Shown here: piece after piece, positions 1 through 7,599 of the stretch
Layout of the letters: every line of letters starts with the position of its first letter
Numbering within the stretch: position 1 is the first letter of the stretch
Assembly: GCF_044373315.1 (NCBI RefSeq)
Contig: NZ_JBILQK010000048.1
Span: forward strand, 1-29,732
Length of the DNA: 29,732 bases
From: JACDQM01 sp044373315
Lineage (GTDB): Bacteria; Pseudomonadota; Gammaproteobacteria; Burkholderiales; Burkholderiaceae_C
Reading direction: 5' to 3'
Translations under genes and position numbers: made by a program
Notes under the pieces: generated by a model
What the model was told of the DNA's origin: nothing
Database searches by the model: none
Seen by the model: the letters and a program-made list of their open reading frames with translations, nothing else

Positions 1-43
1 CCCAATCCGTCCCAGAGCGTCGCAGTAAAGCGCGTCCCCGATT

Positions 44-83
44 TGGGGTTTATTGTGGGGTTCGTGTGGGGTTTTTTGTGGGG
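44..83. repeat. Four phased TGGGG direct repeats
   Basis: TGGGG occurs at 44-48, 56-60, 67-71 and 79-83, with start-to-start spacing of 12, 11 and 12 bases, close to one helical turn, separated by T-rich spacers. Such phased short repeats can be protein-binding arm sites, for example beside integrase genes, but no integrase is visible in the window. Function is unknown. Confidence 0.5.
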
Positions 84-160
84 TCTTTTTGCGTCTTCCA
101 TGATGCGAAATTTCCCAGAACGGAACCCCACATCTCCGTATGAAGGAGACGGAAATGGTG

Positions 161-210
161 TTGGCGCCGACCGAAATTTGACCCACCGGTCAAAATTGGA
201 TCGGCGCCGA
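161..210. repeat. Long inverted repeat, possible insertion-sequence end
   Basis: Two 23-base arms (161-183 and 188-210) are inverted copies of each other, matching at 19 of 23 positions around a 4-base centre (CACC). Both arms carry GGCGCCGA at the outside and TTGACC at the inside. Arms of this kind resemble insertion-sequence terminal repeats, perhaps of the IS21 type, but I cannot assign a family by eye. No transposase gene adjoins it. It lies just past the alpha-galactosidase stop codon, so it could also act as a strong transcript hairpin. Confidence 0.5.
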
Positions 211-267
211 CAGCCCAGCCCCTTCCATAGACAAGCGGCCACGCTGCTCGGACTGCCACCCGGCAGG

Positions 268-2400
268 TCAGCAAATCACCCGTATCTGGACCAAGACACC
301 GCTACCCTCCCGCAGGATCGGGAGCACAAGTCCAGATGTCTGCAGGGCGCGACCGGGCAAGATCAACGAGGGCGCCGCTTCCAGGGATGTCGCAGTCTTC
401 CCGACTCCCGGTTTCGGCCACCAAAGTGGATGAAGACTCACCAGATAGTTTCTGTCCGGCGAGAGACCAGGCACGCGCAAGGGAGCCAAAATCGCATCAT
501 GTGGCTGCCCTACTGCAATGGCACTAACTAACGCTCGACTGCCGTCGGCAGCGATAGCCAATGTTGCAGACACACTCGGGTCTGGATGGTCGATAGGCGT
601 GATGTTCGCGGCATGCAGCCACCTGCGCTCCGCCTTGTAGACCTTGATCGCCTCTCGCAAATGATGCGCATCTTCCTCGCTCAGTTGCAAGACGTTGGCC
701 TCAATGCCCAGGTGACCAAACAAAGCATTCAATGTGCGCGCCGGCATGTCGGAAAAGCGGCCAGTAGTGTGGCTGCGCGCGTCACCGACGTGCACACCCA
801 TCACCTCGGGCGGCAGGAAGCTAAGGAACCCGCGCTGAATCACTTGACGCTCCAATGGGTCATTGCAATCGGAGACCCAGACCCGGGAAGTCCGGCTCAG
901 AACACCCAGATCAGCGCGAGCGCCACCGGATGCGCAAGTCTCGATCTCTAGCGCCGGGAATGCTTCGAGCAACTCATCCATCAAGGTGTACAGACCTTGC
1001 ACATGCTGGCGTGCAGCGGCACACCCGTCTGGCCCTGCCGCGTGGGTCATGTCGCGGTTCATGTCCCACTTAAGAAAGCTGATCGGCGCGCTGTTCAGCA
1101 GCGCGGCAATCTGAGCGAACAAGTGATGCCTTGCGGCCGGCAACGCCAGGTTGAGCACGTACTGGTGCCGGCCCAGCGGTTGGTCCAGCCCTGGTACGCC
1201 CATGACCCAGTCGGGATGGGCCTGGTACAGATCGCTCGCCTGGCTCACGCCCTCTGGCTCGACCCAAAGCCCGAACTCCATGCCCAGCGCTCGGCAGCAG
1301 TTCGCCAGCGGCGCTAGCCCTTGCGGATAGCGCTCGGGGCATGGAACCCAATCGCCCAAACCGGCCCGGTCATCAAAGCGACCAGCGAACCAACCATCAT
1401 CGAGAACGAATCGTTCAACGCCAAGCTCTGCTGCTGCCTTTGCCAATGAAGTCAAACGACGATCGTCATGGTCGAAGTACGTGGCCTCCCAGGTATTGAA
1501 CTGCACCGGTCGCGGAGCGGGCATCGCCGGGAGCACACACTCGCGGATGAACCTATGCCATCTCAGGCTCAAATGTCGCAGTCCATCGTTGCTGCGAGCC
1601 ATATGCAAAGTCGGACAGTCATGACTCTCCCCAGGCAGCAGAATCACTTCACCAGGTAGCAGCAATTCGCCAGCCTGAAGCTGAGCTCCTCCAAGGCGCA
1701 TCCGCTGCAGCATCAGCCGGTGGTTGCCCGACCAGGCCAGCTGCACACTCCATGCTTCACCTTGTGTGGCATGGGTGCCAGATTCCATGACAACGAGGCC
1801 CGGAAAGGCGTGGTGTGAGGTTCGACCCAAGCGAGCTTCCTGCACCCACGCTGCACTGCCAATCGATTCCCGAGTCATCTGAAACTCGCCGGCCCACCGT
1901 CCGCCCAGGGATTGCTTCTCCGTCAGATGCCGCGGGATGGGCATGGCCATGGTGGCCAGGCTGTCGACAGCCAACTCATCAGCGCCCAGATTGGTAAGCC
2001 GACAATCTGCACTGAAGACGCCGCTGGCCGCATGCACACCCAAGCGCAAGCGCAGACCAAGCCCAGCTACGGTATCGCCGAGCTCAAATGCCCAACCATC
2101 TTGCGTTCGCTCGGCAGACTGCAGGATGAACTGGGTGTACAGATGGCGCCGCCCTCGCCGCACGACCAAACCGGGAGCGTCTGTAAAGCCCCGTCCAGGC
2201 TCCGGTAGCCAGGAAACATGCTCTGCAACATCCAAGCCGCCATGCGGCAGCGCCGGCTCTAGGCTGCGGGCCAGCGCTTCCAGATCGCAGTCCGTAGGCA
2301 AGGGATCGCCCCAGTAAAGCAACTGCGGCATTCGAGCCTGACGGGTCATCATGACCAGGGTCTGATCGAGGGCTTCGATGCGGTGAAAGCAAGTAGTCAA
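268..2400 (-). CDS. GH36 alpha-galactosidase
   Basis: This enzyme hydrolyses terminal alpha-linked galactose from oligosaccharides or glycosides. There is no signal peptide, so it should act in the cytoplasm. The protein is about 710 residues, usual for bacterial GH36. Visible family marks are the N-terminal LLYWGDPLP stretch, the barrel sequence LDDGWFAGR (about 334-342), FGLWVEPE (about 376-383), the nucleophile aspartate in KWDMNRD (about D446) and the acid/base region SDCND (about 510-514). The start is uncertain. A TTG at 2400 has GGAG five bases upstream and keeps the usual FHRIEALDQTLV beginning; GTG at 2406 and ATG at 2352 are alternatives. The reading frame stays open to 2472, but that would run through the operator. 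It is transcribed divergently from the galactose operon and shares the operator at 2432-2452. Confidence 0.93.
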   Translation of the reverse strand: MTTCFHRIEALDQTLVMMTRQARMPQLLYWGDPLPTDCDLEALARSLEPALPHGGLDVAEHVSWLPEPGRGFTDAPGLVVRRGRRHLYTQFILQSAERTQDGWAFELGDTVAGLGLRLRLGVHAASGVFSADCRLTNLGADELAVDSLATMAMPIPRHLTEKQSLGGRWAGEFQMTRESIGSAAWVQEARLGRTSHHAFPGLVVMESGTHATQGEAWSVQLAWSGNHRLMLQRMRLGGAQLQAGELLLPGEVILLPGESHDCPTLHMARSNDGLRHLSLRWHRFIRECVLPAMPAPRPVQFNTWEATYFDHDDRRLTSLAKAAAELGVERFVLDDGWFAGRFDDRAGLGDWVPCPERYPQGLAPLANCCRALGMEFGLWVEPEGVSQASDLYQAHPDWVMGVPGLDQPLGRHQYVLNLALPAARHHLFAQIAALLNSAPISFLKWDMNRDMTHAAGPDGCAAARQHVQGLYTLMDELLEAFPALEIETCASGGARADLGVLSRTSRVWVSDCNDPLERQVIQRGFLSFLPPEVMGVHVGDARSHTTGRFSDMPARTLNALFGHLGIEANVLQLSEEDAHHLREAIKVYKAERRWLHAANITPIDHPDPSVSATLAIAADGSRALVSAIAVGQPHDAILAPLRVPGLSPDRNYLVSLHPLWWPKPGVGKTATSLEAAPSLILPGRALQTSGLVLPILREGSGVLVQIRVIC

Positions 2401-2431
2401 AAGCACACTCCAAGTGACTTCACACTTTCGT

Positions 2432-2452
2432 TTATTGTAATATCCGTCAATA
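2432..2452 (-). promoter_or_regulatory. Putative operator, copy A (shared 21-bp motif)
   Basis: On the minus strand this site reads TATTGACGG at its left end and CAATAA at its right end. It matches the sites at 7544, 16241, 17761 and 22786. It lies in the 51-bp gap between the alpha-galactosidase and hydrolase starts, so one bound protein could control both directions. Its last base is the A of the hydrolase ATG. Confidence 0.6.
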
Positions 2453-3345
2453 TGAAAAACAGTGCGATTCACTGCTCATTCCTGGCAGGATCCGGCGTTC
2501 GGTTGCACGTAGCCCAGGCGGGCCAAACGGGTTGTGGCAGCCCAGTGTTGTTGCTGCATGGTTTCCCTGACCACTGGCGCCTGTGGGAATCGGCAATGCA
2601 TGCACTCGCTGGGCAGCACCATGTGATGGCGCCTGACCTACGCGGAATCAACCTGTCAGACAAGCCCCTGCCTGTCGCCGACTACGCGATCGATCACCTG
2701 GTGGATGACGTCCTAGCGCTGATCGATCATATGGGGGGGCACTGTGCCCTGGTCGGGCACGATTGGGGCGGCTTGCTGGCTTGGGTGGTGGCGGCCCGCC
2801 ATCCGCAGAAGGTCGCGCGACTCGCAATCTTCAATGCCCCACACCCTTGCGTATTCGCTCGGCATTTGCGCAGCAATCCTGCGCAACGCTTAGCGTCAGA
2901 GTATGTGCTGCGTCTGTGCTCGCCCGGTACGGCAGAGCGCCTCTCCCAGAACCATTACTCGGCCCTCTGGTCGGTCAGAGCCGACGGGAAAAGCAGCGAC
3001 GAATTGAATCAAACGCGCGCGCACTGCGAACAAGCCTGGTCCCAGCCTGGCGCTCTACAAGCGGCCATCAACTGGTACCGCGCGTTGCACTTTGACGCTG
3101 CACTGAAGATTGGCGTGCATGCCATACCTGATCTGGGCACTGCCAACGGACACATCGAGACGCCCACCTTGGTAGTTTGGGGCGAGCGCGATGGCTCTTT
3201 TCCAATCGAGTGCCTTGATGAGCTGCCCCAGTGGGTTCCCCGGCTAACCCTTCGGCGTGTCCCGGAAGGCGGCCACTGGCTTCTGCACGAACAGCCCGAG
3301 CGCGTCATGCCGTGGCTCACAGAATTCCTTGCCGAACGGAACTGA
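2452..3345 (+). CDS. Alpha/beta hydrolase, epoxide hydrolase/dehalogenase-like
   Basis: An alpha/beta hydrolase of 297 residues in the epoxide hydrolase/haloacetate dehalogenase group. The HGFPDHW oxyanion region is at about 36-42. The nucleophile is aspartate (D104) in GHDWGG, rather than the serine of esterases. A WGERDGSF acid region and the histidine of GGHW come near the C-terminus. The Asp nucleophile predicts hydrolysis of an epoxide or a carbon-halogen bond through a covalent ester, but the substrate is unknown. It has no signal peptide. It is first in the galactose operon and ends 3 bases before the GH42 start. An upstream in-frame GTG at 2383 would extend it, but the ATG at 2452 begins just where family homology would start. 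That ATG has almost no leader and no clear ribosome site. Confidence 0.85.
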   Translation: MKNSAIHCSFLAGSGVRLHVAQAGQTGCGSPVLLLHGFPDHWRLWESAMHALAGQHHVMAPDLRGINLSDKPLPVADYAIDHLVDDVLALIDHMGGHCALVGHDWGGLLAWVVAARHPQKVARLAIFNAPHPCVFARHLRSNPAQRLASEYVLRLCSPGTAERLSQNHYSALWSVRADGKSSDELNQTRAHCEQAWSQPGALQAAINWYRALHFDAALKIGVHAIPDLGTANGHIETPTLVVWGERDGSFPIECLDELPQWVPRLTLRRVPEGGHWLLHEQPERVMPWLTEFLAERN

Positions 3346-3348
3346 ACT

Positions 3349-5298
3349 ATGCGCCTGGGCGTTTGCTACTACCCTGAACATTGGCCCGAATCCTGGTGGA
3401 CGGAAGACGCACGCCAGATGGTCGAACTGGGCGTGCGCCTGGTGCGCATCGGCGAGTTCTGCTGGTCGCGCGTCGAGCCTCAGCCGGGCATATTCGAATG
3501 GGGCTGGCTGGATCGCGCGGTACAGGTTCTGGCAGATGCTGGTCTGCAAATCGTGATGTGCACGCCAACTGCGACCCCCCCCAAGTGGCTGGTAGACCTA
3601 GATCCCAACATGCTCGCTGTGGGCCAGGACGGTCGCCAGCGTCGCTTCGGTTCGCGCAGGCACTATGACTTCTCCAGCAACCGCTACCTTGCTCAAGCGG
3701 GGCGCATCACCCGTGCCTTCGCCGAGCGCTACGGTCAACACCCTGCCGTAGTGGCCTGGCAGACCGACAACGAATACGGCTGTCACGACACCGTCGTCAG
3801 CCACTCACCGCAAGCAGTGCAGCGCTTTCGCCAGTGGCTGCGGCAACGCTACGGCGACGTCGCGGTACTCAATCAAGCCTGGGGCAATGTTTTTTGGAGT
3901 CAAGACTACCGCAGCTTCGACGAGATCGACTCCCCGGCTGGCACCGTGACAGAAGCCAACCCGGCGCATTGGCTTGACTACCGCCGATTCTCTTCGGACG
4001 AGGTGTTGCGGTTCAATCGCGCACAGTGCGAGATCCTTCGAAGCCTTTCACCGGGCCGGGTGCTGGTGCACAACTTCATGCAGCTGTTCACCGGCTTCGA
4101 CCACCACGCAGTGGCATCAGATCTGGACGTGGCCAGTTGGGATAGCTATCCGCTCGGCGCTTTGGAGATGTTCTGGTTCAACGCCGACGAAAAGCAGCGA
4201 TGGCTGCGGACCGGGCACCCCGACTTCACTGCGTTTCACCACGACCTATACCGTGGCATGTCACGCCAGCCCTTCTGGGTCATGGAGCAGCAACCCGGGC
4301 CGGTGAACTGGGCTAGCTGGAACCCTGCGCCAGCGCCCGGCATGGTGCGCCTATGGACATGGGAAGCGTTCGCACACGGCGCCGACGTGGTCAGCTATTT
4401 CCGTTGGCGCCAGGCCCCGTTTGGCCAAGAGCAGATGCACGCGGGACTCCATACGCCAGATTGCCGCCTGGACGTCGGCGGCGCTGAGGCTGCCGAAGTG
4501 GCAGCGGAACTGGCCTCGGTGCCCTACGAGTCCACTCGAGCGGCGCAGGTCGCCTTGGTCTTTGATTACGCCAGCTTGTGGCTGCTGGACATCCAACCGC
4601 AAGGGGCCGACTACAACGGCTTGCAGCTCACCTACGAGGCCTACAGCGCACTTCGCTCGCTCGGCTTCGATGTCGACATCGTGCCGCCAGACACGAACCT
4701 AGATGCCTATGCATTGGTGGTTCTGCCAGCATTGCCCTTGGTGAGCGAAGCCTTGCTGTCGAGTCTCTATTCCAGCTCAGCGCAGATCGTTCTCTACCCC
4801 CGTACCGGATCCAAGATTGATGCTGTAACGATCCCCGCGGGTTTGCCACCGGGTTCCCTGCGTCAGCTTATTGACCTGCGTGTGCCGCGTGTCGAGTCGC
4901 TGCGACCCGGCGTGAGCGAGCCCGTGCTGATCAAAGGCACGCAGCATGTGTCTAGCCGCTGGCGCGAGACTCTGGACGTCGGGCCTGGTGTCAAAGTCTT
5001 AGCGCACTACTCAGACGGGCAGGCCGCTGTGGTGCAGCAAGGCCGTACACGCTACCTGGCAGGCTGGTTCAGTGCGGATCTGCAGCGCCAGGTCATTGAG
5101 GATGCTGCCATTGACGCAGGGCTTGTGCCTGTGCGTTTGCCCCAGGGCCTGCGCATACGCCGTCGCGGGGAACTCCTGTTCAGCTTCAACTACAACGCAC
5201 ACCCTGTCCAGCTTACCGTACCCGACGCTGACTGGCTGCTGGGTGATGAGACCCTTCCCGCCTATGGCCTCTCGCTGGCTCGCAGACGCACACCATGA
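3349..5298 (+). CDS. GH42 beta-galactosidase
   Basis: A beta-galactosidase of glycoside hydrolase family 42, 649 residues, cytoplasmic (no signal peptide). The N-terminus MRLGVCYYPEHWP is typical of the family. The acid/base glutamate is E142 in QTDNEYGC and the nucleophile is E313 in FWVMEQQPG. The trimerisation domain (from about 395) and a small C-terminal beta domain follow. GH42 enzymes cleave beta-galactosides including galactosyl-oligosaccharides and small galactosides, and often work poorly on lactose. The start lies 3 bases after the upstream hydrolase stop, and its stop overlaps the galT start (ATGA), so translation is probably coupled. Together with the GH36 enzyme it would release galactose from both anomeric linkages. 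Confidence 0.95.
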   Translation: MRLGVCYYPEHWPESWWTEDARQMVELGVRLVRIGEFCWSRVEPQPGIFEWGWLDRAVQVLADAGLQIVMCTPTATPPKWLVDLDPNMLAVGQDGRQRRFGSRRHYDFSSNRYLAQAGRITRAFAERYGQHPAVVAWQTDNEYGCHDTVVSHSPQAVQRFRQWLRQRYGDVAVLNQAWGNVFWSQDYRSFDEIDSPAGTVTEANPAHWLDYRRFSSDEVLRFNRAQCEILRSLSPGRVLVHNFMQLFTGFDHHAVASDLDVASWDSYPLGALEMFWFNADEKQRWLRTGHPDFTAFHHDLYRGMSRQPFWVMEQQPGPVNWASWNPAPAPGMVRLWTWEAFAHGADVVSYFRWRQAPFGQEQMHAGLHTPDCRLDVGGAEAAEVAAELASVPYESTRAAQVALVFDYASLWLLDIQPQGADYNGLQLTYEAYSALRSLGFDVDIVPPDTNLDAYALVVLPALPLVSEALLSSLYSSSAQIVLYPRTGSKIDAVTIPAGLPPGSLRQLIDLRVPRVESLRPGVSEPVLIKGTQHVSSRWRETLDVGPGVKVLAHYSDGQAAVVQQGRTRYLAGWFSADLQRQVIEDAAIDAGLVPVRLPQGLRIRRRGELLFSFNYNAHPVQLTVPDADWLLGDETLPAYGLSLARRRTP

Positions 5299-6353
5299 CT
5301 GAACGATTCGACCCATCGCTACATTCGCATCGCCGCTTCAATCCGCTGAACGGCCGCTGGGTGTTGGTCTCACCTCAACGCAACTTGCGCCCCTGGCAGG
5401 GACAGCAAGACCCGGTAGACATCGCGCAACGCCCCACCTACGACGCCCACTGTTACCTCTGCCCCGGAAATGCCCGAGTTCAAGGTGGCGCCAATCCGGA
5501 CTACCGCGGCCCGTACGTTTTTGACAACGACTTCCCTGCGCTTCAAGTGGATGCCCCTGCACCGGACGAAAACGTTGACCCGTTGTTGCGCGCTGCCCCC
5601 GCACGTGGAACGAGCCGGGTTCTTTGCTTCTCTCACGACCACTCGTTGACCTTACCAGAGCTTAGCCAAGCAGCGCGGCGCGCAGTAGTCGATACCTGGT
5701 GTGACCAGACTGCAGAGCTGGGCGCCCGATGGCCCTGGGTGCAGATTTTCGAGAACAAGGGTGCCATGATGGGCTGCTCCAACCCACACCCCCACGGGCA
5801 AATCTGGGCTACAGACAGAGTGCCAGACGAGCCAGCTACCGAGGACGCCGCCCAGCGAGACTGGTTCGCCAAGAACGGCACCCCGCTGCTGCTTGAGTAT
5901 GCAGAGCGCGAGATCGCCGCACGGGAGCGTGTCGTCTGTGCCAACGAGCATTGGGTCGCTGTTGTTCCTTGGTGGGCTACTTGGCCTTTCGAGACTCTCC
6001 TAATGCCTCGGGCAAGGGTAGCCCGCATGACTGAACTTAGCGCTGCCTCGCGTGACGACCTTGCCGAACTGCTCGGAAACCTAACTGCACGTTACGACAA
6101 TCTCTTCGGTTGCAGCTTTCCGTACTCGATGGGTTGGCACGGCGCGGCCTTCGACGGGCGCGACCCAAGCCCGTGGCAACTCCACGCACACTTTTACCCC
6201 CCGCTATTGCGATCGGCTCAGGTGCGAAAGTTCATGGTGGGTTACGAGATGCTCGCGGAAGCGCAGCGCGATCTCACCCCCGAACAGGCTGCTGCTGCGC
6301 TGCGTGCTACCTCGTCCGTCCACTACCGCACAGCTCGCGAGGTGTTGCCTTGA
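5295..6353 (+). CDS. galT: Galactose-1-phosphate uridylyltransferase
   Basis: The Leloir-pathway transferase that exchanges galactose 1-phosphate with UDP-glucose to give UDP-galactose and glucose 1-phosphate in the cytoplasm. It has 352 residues, the normal length. Zinc-binding cysteines C53 and C56 are in CYLCPGN, and the catalytic HPH triplet is at 165-167 in SNPHPHGQIW, with H167 the expected nucleophile. The conserved ENKGAMMG stretch precedes it. The ATG overlaps the GH42 stop by 4 bases and the gene's own stop overlaps the galK start, which supports one operon. Confidence 0.97.
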   Translation: MTERFDPSLHSHRRFNPLNGRWVLVSPQRNLRPWQGQQDPVDIAQRPTYDAHCYLCPGNARVQGGANPDYRGPYVFDNDFPALQVDAPAPDENVDPLLRAAPARGTSRVLCFSHDHSLTLPELSQAARRAVVDTWCDQTAELGARWPWVQIFENKGAMMGCSNPHPHGQIWATDRVPDEPATEDAAQRDWFAKNGTPLLLEYAEREIAARERVVCANEHWVAVVPWWATWPFETLLMPRARVARMTELSAASRDDLAELLGNLTARYDNLFGCSFPYSMGWHGAAFDGRDPSPWQLHAHFYPPLLRSAQVRKFMVGYEMLAEAQRDLTPEQAAAALRATSSVHYRTAREVLP

Positions 6354-7534
6354 GCCGGGCTGACTTGCAGAAACGCGCTGAGGCGGCCTTCATCAGCTCG
6401 TTCGGCTCCAGTTCGACCACCAGTGTGCATGCACCCGGCCGGGTCAACCTTATCGGCGAGCACACTGATTACAACGACGGCTTTGTGCTGCCCTGCGCCA
6501 TCGATCGAGGCACCGTCATTGCGGTGCGCCGCCGCACCGACCGCCGCGTGCGCGTTGTTGCACTCGACTACGGAGGAGCACGCGACGAATTTGATCTGAC
6601 GCAGCCGCTCACCCCGGAAGGTGCGGTGCACTGGAGCCACTATGTGCGAGGGATGGCTGAGCAACTTGTGTCGTTCGATCCAAGTCTGCCCGGCTTGGAC
6701 ATGGTGATCACGGGTGACGTCCCGCAAGGTGCCGGCCTGTCCTCTTCGGCATCGCTCGAAGTCGCTGTCGGGGCCGCGTTTCGTGCCGCCGGTGGCACAC
6801 CGAACCTCGACCCAACGCAACTGGCACTGCTCGCTCAGCGGGCCGAGAACGAGTTCGTCGGCTGCCAGTGCGGCATCATGGATCAGCTGGTCTCGGCACG
6901 CGGTGTAGCCGGCAGTGCGCTGCTGATCGATTGCCGCAACCTGACCACCATGCCGGTGGCCTTGCCCGAAGACGCGGCAGTGCTGATCGCACATTCGATG
7001 GTGCGCCGGGGGCTGGTCGACAGCCACTACAACGAGCGCCGCGAGGCCTGCGCTGCCGCAGCACGACATCTCGGCGTCAATGCGCTACGCGACGTCACGC
7101 TGGATCAATTGGAGACCTCAGGCCTGCCGGCGCTTACCCGGCGCCGCGCCCGCCACGTGGTTACCGAAAACAGCCGAACTCTCCGTGCTGCTGAGGTGCT
7201 TGCGCAGGGAGACCTGGCAGCAATGGCTGCCCTCATGGCAGCTTCGCATGCCTCGATGCGTAACGACTTCGAAATCACCGTGCCTGCAGTGGACCGTCTG
7301 GTCGAGCTGATCACTGACACGCTCGCGGGCGAAGGCGGTTGCCGGATGACCGGCGGTGGCTTTGGCGGTTGCGTGGTTGCCGTGCTGCCAAGGCGCCGAG
7401 TAGCAGCGGTTGAATCGGCCATCAACCTGCACTATCGATCACCCGAGGGCTTGGCGTCCAAGGTCTTCGTTTGCCAGCCCAGCGCCGGGGCAGGCGCGCT
7501 CACATCCCAGGACGAATTCGGTGCAAACACCTAG
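6350..7534 (+). CDS. galK: Galactokinase
   Basis: Phosphorylates galactose with ATP to galactose 1-phosphate, the substrate of the GalT encoded just upstream. It is a GHMP kinase of 394 residues. The galactokinase signature GRVNLIGEHTDYNDG is at about 30-44, the ATP-binding GAGLSSSASLEVA motif near 130, and the third motif GGGFGGC near the C-terminus. I choose the TTG at 6350 as start because it overlaps the galT stop (TTGA) and puts the signature at the usual distance from the N-terminus. The frame stays open further upstream, but that stretch overlaps galT and looks unlike galactokinase. No UDP-galactose 4-epimerase is present in the window, so galE must lie elsewhere. Confidence 0.96.
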   Translation: MSRADLQKRAEAAFISSFGSSSTTSVHAPGRVNLIGEHTDYNDGFVLPCAIDRGTVIAVRRRTDRRVRVVALDYGGARDEFDLTQPLTPEGAVHWSHYVRGMAEQLVSFDPSLPGLDMVITGDVPQGAGLSSSASLEVAVGAAFRAAGGTPNLDPTQLALLAQRAENEFVGCQCGIMDQLVSARGVAGSALLIDCRNLTTMPVALPEDAAVLIAHSMVRRGLVDSHYNERREACAAAARHLGVNALRDVTLDQLETSGLPALTRRRARHVVTENSRTLRAAEVLAQGDLAAMAALMAASHASMRNDFEITVPAVDRLVELITDTLAGEGGCRMTGGGFGGCVVAVLPRRRVAAVESAINLHYRSPEGLASKVFVCQPSAGAGALTSQDEFGANT

Positions 7535-7543
7535 CGATATCTT

Positions 7544-7564
7544 TATTGACGGATGATTCAATAA
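7544..7564 (+). promoter_or_regulatory. Putative operator, copy B (shared 21-bp motif)
   Basis: The site reads TATTGACGG at the left and CAATAA at the right, lying 10 bases after galK and 35 bases before the symporter start. Flanking bases extend the symmetry to ATCTT...AAGAT (7539-7567). It is the closest match to copy A. Its position suggests the symporter has its own regulated promoter besides read-through from galK. Confidence 0.6.
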
Positions 7565-7599
7565 GATCAATCAGCAATGAACATGTCCGGCCACAGCAC

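Noticed and set aside
43..531. 162-residue plus-strand ORF at the left edge
   Set aside because: It spans the G-rich repeats, the inverted repeat and the antisense of the alpha-galactosidase end; no domain is visible.
6323..7069. 248-residue minus-strand ORF
   Set aside because: It is antisense to galK, which has clear catalytic motifs.
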